A stretch of 48,385 nt of DNA. Source: Zoogloea oleivorans. Its GTDB lineage: Bacteria; Pseudomonadota; Gammaproteobacteria; Burkholderiales; Rhodocyclaceae. Location: NCBI GenBank assembly GCA_030157785.1, contig JAOAUC010000042.1:1-48385 (forward strand), in the 5' to 3' direction. Positions 45,427-48,385 of the stretch are shown here, one piece after another. Below the pieces are notes generated by a model. It saw only the letters and a list, made by a program, of their open reading frames with translations, was not told the DNA's origin and did not search any database. How positions within the stretch are numbered: position 1 is the stretch's first letter; each line of letters opens with the position of its first letter. The translations under genes were made by a program, and so were the position numbers.

Positions 45427-45528
45427 TGATACCTATGTCTGTGTATCGAAGCGAATGCATGTTGATCACCGCCGCACTCTGTAATACTCAACATCTCAGA
45501 CAGGTTTGTAATTTTTCTATTAATAAAA

Positions 45529-46548
45529 GTGATCGATACTGCAAAATTTGAATTCTTGATGATTGATGCTGCCTTTTCTATCTTGGAAAGAAGGGGTGCT
45601 TTCATTGATGGCGGGGTGAAGTTTTATGGAAAGGCGTTTTATTTGAGAGGAGAGTTTTCTTCAGCTGGTACTCGTATCAACTTTGATCTCGGGCGTCGTG
45701 TCTTTTGGGTTGAGTTATCGTTGCCAAAGTTTGTGCAGGGGCATAACGTATTTGGCACTAATCGGCTTGTTGTTCTATGTCGTGAGGTAATTGAGAGAGT
45801 GTATGGTTGCTTAGGAATTGAGTTGTCGAGAAGTCAGTGGGAGGAAATCAAGACCGCTAGAATTAGGTTAAAGAGACTTGATATTGCGTGTAGCTTTCGT
45901 GTTGGTTCTTCGGGGAGCGTGAATGCTGTTCTTGAGTCATTGTTTGAGCATCTAAGAGCGGAGTCAGTAAAGTGGTCTGCTCACGGGGCTGCATATACTG
46001 AGGCAGTTTATAACCGACAGCGTTCCAAGCGTGTTTCTGATAAATTCTATAACAAGCATCGCGAGTTAATGGCTAACAAAATTCACCCGGCAGTTAAAGC
46101 TCGCAATCTGTTGATGAAATATGCGGAGTCCATCGTTCGTTATGAAGTTACTTTTCGTGGAGCTGAGCTCAAGAGTTTGGGGTTGGAGTTTGCTGATCAG
46201 TGGAATACCAAGGTTGTCCGAGAAATCATTGAAGGTCGTATAAATCGTCTAAAGCTCACACAGCAATTTCAGAGTTCAGATGGCTTTAGTCGGCCGGTCA
46301 ATTTAAACGACTCCTCCAATATGTTCCTGGGCTTGTGGCTGAAGGGTGCTGATCTTCACGTTTATAAGAACTGCAAGACGCTTCAGAGAGCCAGGATCGC
46401 GTTAATTGATAAATGCGGAGTAGACGTTTTTAAGACTACGGACGCACGAGAAAGCCTTGATCTAAGTGAGGTGCTGAGTCCCGAAAACGCGATTTTCAAT
46501 GCGCCAAAGAAACTCGTGCGGCAGGGCGCAATCTTTGGTTTTAACTGA
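45529..46548 (+). CDS. Filamentous-phage gene II/X-like replication initiator
   Basis: A 339-residue protein starting with GTG 45529 (MIDTAKFEFL). I place it in the phage/plasmid gene II/X replication-protein family of filamentous phages: the N-terminal MIDTAKFEF, the internal RLKRLDIACSFRVG and later RYEVTFRGAELKSLG follow the family pattern. Such proteins nick the origin and start rolling-circle replication. The candidate hairpin-iteron origin lies just upstream. Catalytic tyrosines can only be guessed. No phage coat or assembly genes are present, so this is an element that borrowed the initiator rather than a phage. Confidence 0.8.
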   Translation: MIDTAKFEFLMIDAAFSILERRGAFIDGGVKFYGKAFYLRGEFSSAGTRINFDLGRRVFWVELSLPKFVQGHNVFGTNRLVVLCREVIERVYGCLGIELSRSQWEEIKTARIRLKRLDIACSFRVGSSGSVNAVLESLFEHLRAESVKWSAHGAAYTEAVYNRQRSKRVSDKFYNKHRELMANKIHPAVKARNLLMKYAESIVRYEVTFRGAELKSLGLEFADQWNTKVVREIIEGRINRLKLTQQFQSSDGFSRPVNLNDSSNMFLGLWLKGADLHVYKNCKTLQRARIALIDKCGVDVFKTTDARESLDLSEVLSPENAIFNAPKKLVRQGAIFGFN

Positions 46549-46586
46549 TTTCTGCACTAGCAGATTTTTTACTAGCTAAGATTCAA

Positions 46587-46844
46587 GTGCGCGAGCCAAA
46601 GAAGCTAAACCAAACCGTTATGAATTATAAAGTGAGAGGTATTGGGCGAACCGCAAGATCGGGGGCAGTCCGCGGGTCAGGTAAGCCAAATCTGCGGATG
46701 TATGAGGTACGCAGGATGTGGCGGCAGTTGCAACGGGAAAGCATCGAGGTGGCTGGCTGCACCGTAGTGCGTCTGATGCGGGCCGAGGGACTTGTCGGTG
46801 CCCAGCGTATCTTAGAGACGGCCATTCCTTCAGGGGTGGGATAA
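46587..46844 (+). pseudogene. IS3-family transposase fragment
   Basis: A short open frame whose segment YEVRRMWRQLQRESIEVAGC, followed by TVVRLMRAEGLVG (about 46698-46800), matches the N-terminal HTH_21 region of IS3-family OrfB transposases. The integrase core is missing, as are clear inverted repeats. The rest of the open frame has no similarity that I can name. It is a remnant and separates the integrative element from the SIR2-like gene. Confidence 0.7.
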
Positions 46845-46882
46845 CGAACTTTATCGATAGTTATATATATGGGCTGTTGCTT

Positions 46883-48208
46883 CTAGTTTTTAAATAGCTC
46901 CGATATATTGATATCTCCTGCTTTTGCGGCGATTAGTCGAATATTTTTTGCCTTCAATGCACTGAAGTCACCGACTTTGATTCTGCTGTATTGATTTGTT
47001 GCGGTGCCAAAGACTTTTTCCATTCTTTCAACGAATCGCTGTGTTGTTGCTTCAGGAACGACGATATCGATGCGTCGGCCGGGGTGGCATCGCAAAATGT
47101 CGTTGAAGTGTTCGTCGGCATTGTTGAATGAATATCCCACGACTACAACGTGTTCCGCTTGTTTGACCCAGTCGGATGCTTGGCTCCAGAGCTCTATGTA
47201 CTTGTGGGACAGAATCGGCTTGAGCCGGAGTGGCGGCACTAAAGCGGGAATCACATGTCGCTGCTGCCGGATGTCTTCGGCGCTGACATCCACGTTCGGG
47301 GTCACGACGTCTCGAATAAACTTCGCGGGGTCGCAATTGAGGATGTCGTCAACCGGGAGCAGATCGCGTGTGTCCATGCGAACGTAGTCGCTCAGGCCGC
47401 CGTGAAAGTAGATGGTTTTCGTGGTACCAAGGCTCTGCTCCAGGAACGCGGTGTAGTTCAGAGTGATCGCACGGAGGTCGTCGGGCACGTTACCGTAGAA
47501 CGGCAATGGCGTTTCGGCATGCGCTTCGAGAACCTCCTTCTGCTTCGCGACAAGGTACGCCCACAATGCCCAAGCGATGTACAGGTAGTTCTTGATGTCG
47601 GCAGGCTTGTCGTTGTAGAAGCCCAAGAACTTCTCGATCAGCAGCGTTTCGATGTTGAGCATGTCTGCGCCCAGCGCAGCAGCAACCTCGTGGCGCTCGG
47701 AGCTGAGACCCAGCTTCAAGGTTCTCTTCAGCACCGTCTTGAAGGTGTCGGACAGCGAGAGCTTGTGAATGTCGAGGATCGAGTCGCTGTCGATCAGTTC
47801 GTCGGCATCCTTCGGGAACACCTCGCGGATCAAGGCCTCTGTGTCCGCGTCAAGTTGGCTCTCTTCTGCGATGGTGGCCAGTTTATTGAACAGGCGGATG
47901 ATGAGTTCGCCATGCTTGCGGATGCCTTCCTGGTCGGCTCCAAGATGCGCAATGGCGTCCTGCACCCGCTGAACCATAGCCTTCTGTTCATGGGGCTCCC
48001 TGGTGGCGATCTTGTCCACAGCGCGGGCGATCATGCTGTTGAAGTTGAATCGCAGTCCTGGGAGCATGTCGCGCAGCGCCGTCTCCACGTCCTTGCCGGG
48101 TCCATCGAGGTAACGGGTCACGTCGGCCAACAAGGTGTTCGCCAGCGGAAAGTCAATGCCGGTCGTTCGGTCAACGCCAGCGCCCAAGATCAGAAGGTGC
48201 TTTGTCAT
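46883..48208 (-). CDS. SIR2-like domain protein, probable defence NADase
   Basis: A 441-residue protein with the SIR2-like fold: LLILGAGVDRTTGIDFPLA (N-terminal nucleotide-binding loop, 5-23), ITLNYTAF with Asn251, IYFHGGLSD with His269, and VVVVGYSFNNADEHFNDIL (354-372). These correspond to the Asn and His positions of SIR2 NADase domains used by several anti-phage systems. The middle of the protein is helical and specific to this family. The start, ATG 48208, has AGGGA upstream. It lies 28 bases after an upstream gene on the same strand that runs out of the window, suggesting a multi-gene operon. Confidence 0.85.
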   Translation of the reverse strand: MTKHLLILGAGVDRTTGIDFPLANTLLADVTRYLDGPGKDVETALRDMLPGLRFNFNSMIARAVDKIATREPHEQKAMVQRVQDAIAHLGADQEGIRKHGELIIRLFNKLATIAEESQLDADTEALIREVFPKDADELIDSDSILDIHKLSLSDTFKTVLKRTLKLGLSSERHEVAAALGADMLNIETLLIEKFLGFYNDKPADIKNYLYIAWALWAYLVAKQKEVLEAHAETPLPFYGNVPDDLRAITLNYTAFLEQSLGTTKTIYFHGGLSDYVRMDTRDLLPVDDILNCDPAKFIRDVVTPNVDVSAEDIRQQRHVIPALVPPLRLKPILSHKYIELWSQASDWVKQAEHVVVVGYSFNNADEHFNDILRCHPGRRIDIVVPEATTQRFVERMEKVFGTATNQYSRIKVGDFSALKAKNIRLIAAKAGDINISELFKN

Positions 48209-48236
48209 TCTTTTTCCCTGAATTTTGATGTTCTTG

Positions 48237-48385
48237 TTACTTCACCAGCTCCATCAACTTGCCGAAGCTGTCCACCACGTCGTACTTGACCTGCTCCGGG
48301 GCGAACTTCTGATTGATGTCGTCGAAGAACTGTGAGCGTCGTCCCTGTCCCGTCTTGATCCCATTTCTTTGAGCAGCGAAGGTGT
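48237..48385 (-). CDS. C-terminal fragment of a gene upstream of the SIR2-like gene
   Basis: The last 48 codons of a minus-strand gene whose start is outside the window. The visible end reads INQKFAPEQVKYDVVDSFGK, then LMELVK and stop (TAA at 48237-48239). Family not recognised from this fragment. The 28-base spacing to the SIR2-like gene suggests one operon and a functional partner. Confidence 0.7.
   Translation of the reverse strand, partial: TFAAQRNGIKTGQGRRSQFFDDINQKFAPEQVKYDVVDSFGKLMELVK

Noticed and set aside
40520..46588. Possible direct-repeat attachment sites (TTTCTGCA near 40520 and 46549, with similar AGCTA and CAAGT spacing)
   Set aside because: Only short blocks match and the intervening bases differ, so chance is likely; the true end may lie beyond the window.

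Overview
The window looks like a GC-rich betaproteobacterial chromosome, probably Rhodocyclales. I infer this from the core gene block (nadA, glnA, ntrB, ntrC, birA, coaX, coaE, zapD), a type III pantothenate kinase, a BirA without repressor domain and a soluble NAD-linked Hox hydrogenase; no rRNA or other taxonomic marker is present. The species call is inference.

Layout. (1) 161-16001 is a defence-type accessory region. A five-gene minus-strand operon (161-8867) encodes an SNF2/DEAD helicase with a DUF3883 tail, a DUF4145 zinc-ribbon protein, a DUF1156 DNA methyltransferase, an SMC/RecF-like ATPase and a small PD-(D/E)XK-like protein. It resembles helicase-methylase-ATPase ('Hma'-like) systems. 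An AT-rich PD-(D/E)XK-like gene (9559-10518) lies between two hairpin elements. A second minus-strand block (10581-14779) encodes a GHKL ATPase with HTH, a STAS-like/winged-HTH protein, a three-domain ubiquitin-like protein, an E1/ThiF-like enzyme and a Cys-rich DUF6527-like protein. Two near-identical palindromes sit in front of the ubiquitin-like gene. A decayed IS5-family transposase closes the region.

(2) 16343-25072 holds an HTH-receiver regulator, an unknown gene, hoxFUYHW (NAD-reducing [NiFe] hydrogenase and its maturation protease), a C-S lyase and cysK. (3) 25175-40535 is mostly housekeeping: a RES/Xre toxin-antitoxin pair, hldC, clsB, an EEP phosphatase/nuclease, nadA, a rhodanese, a CDF transporter, then the nitrogen regulation block glnA-(DUF4124)-ntrB-ntrC, followed by birA-coaX-SPOR-coaE-zapD. 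The glnA upstream region shows a textbook pair of NtrC sites plus a GG-N10-GC sigma-54 promoter, and another NtrC-like site lies between ntrB and ntrC.

(4) 40646-46548 is an integrative element inserted directly behind zapD: a tyrosine integrase with arm-type repeats, an unknown gene, three 32-bp-spaced palindromic repeats, an AlpA-like HTH protein, a DUF927 ATPase and a filamentous-phage gene II/X-like replication initiator preceded by a hairpin-plus-iteron sequence that could be its origin. (5) 46587-48385 holds an IS3 fragment, a SIR2-like gene with defence-type motifs, and the 3' end of an upstream partner gene that runs off the window.

The best candidate for an under-described system is the ubiquitin-like conjugation operon together with its GHKL and STAS-HTH partners and shared operator-like palindromes. 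The five-gene methyltransferase/helicase operon is second. All functions are read from sequence motifs; no database search was possible.
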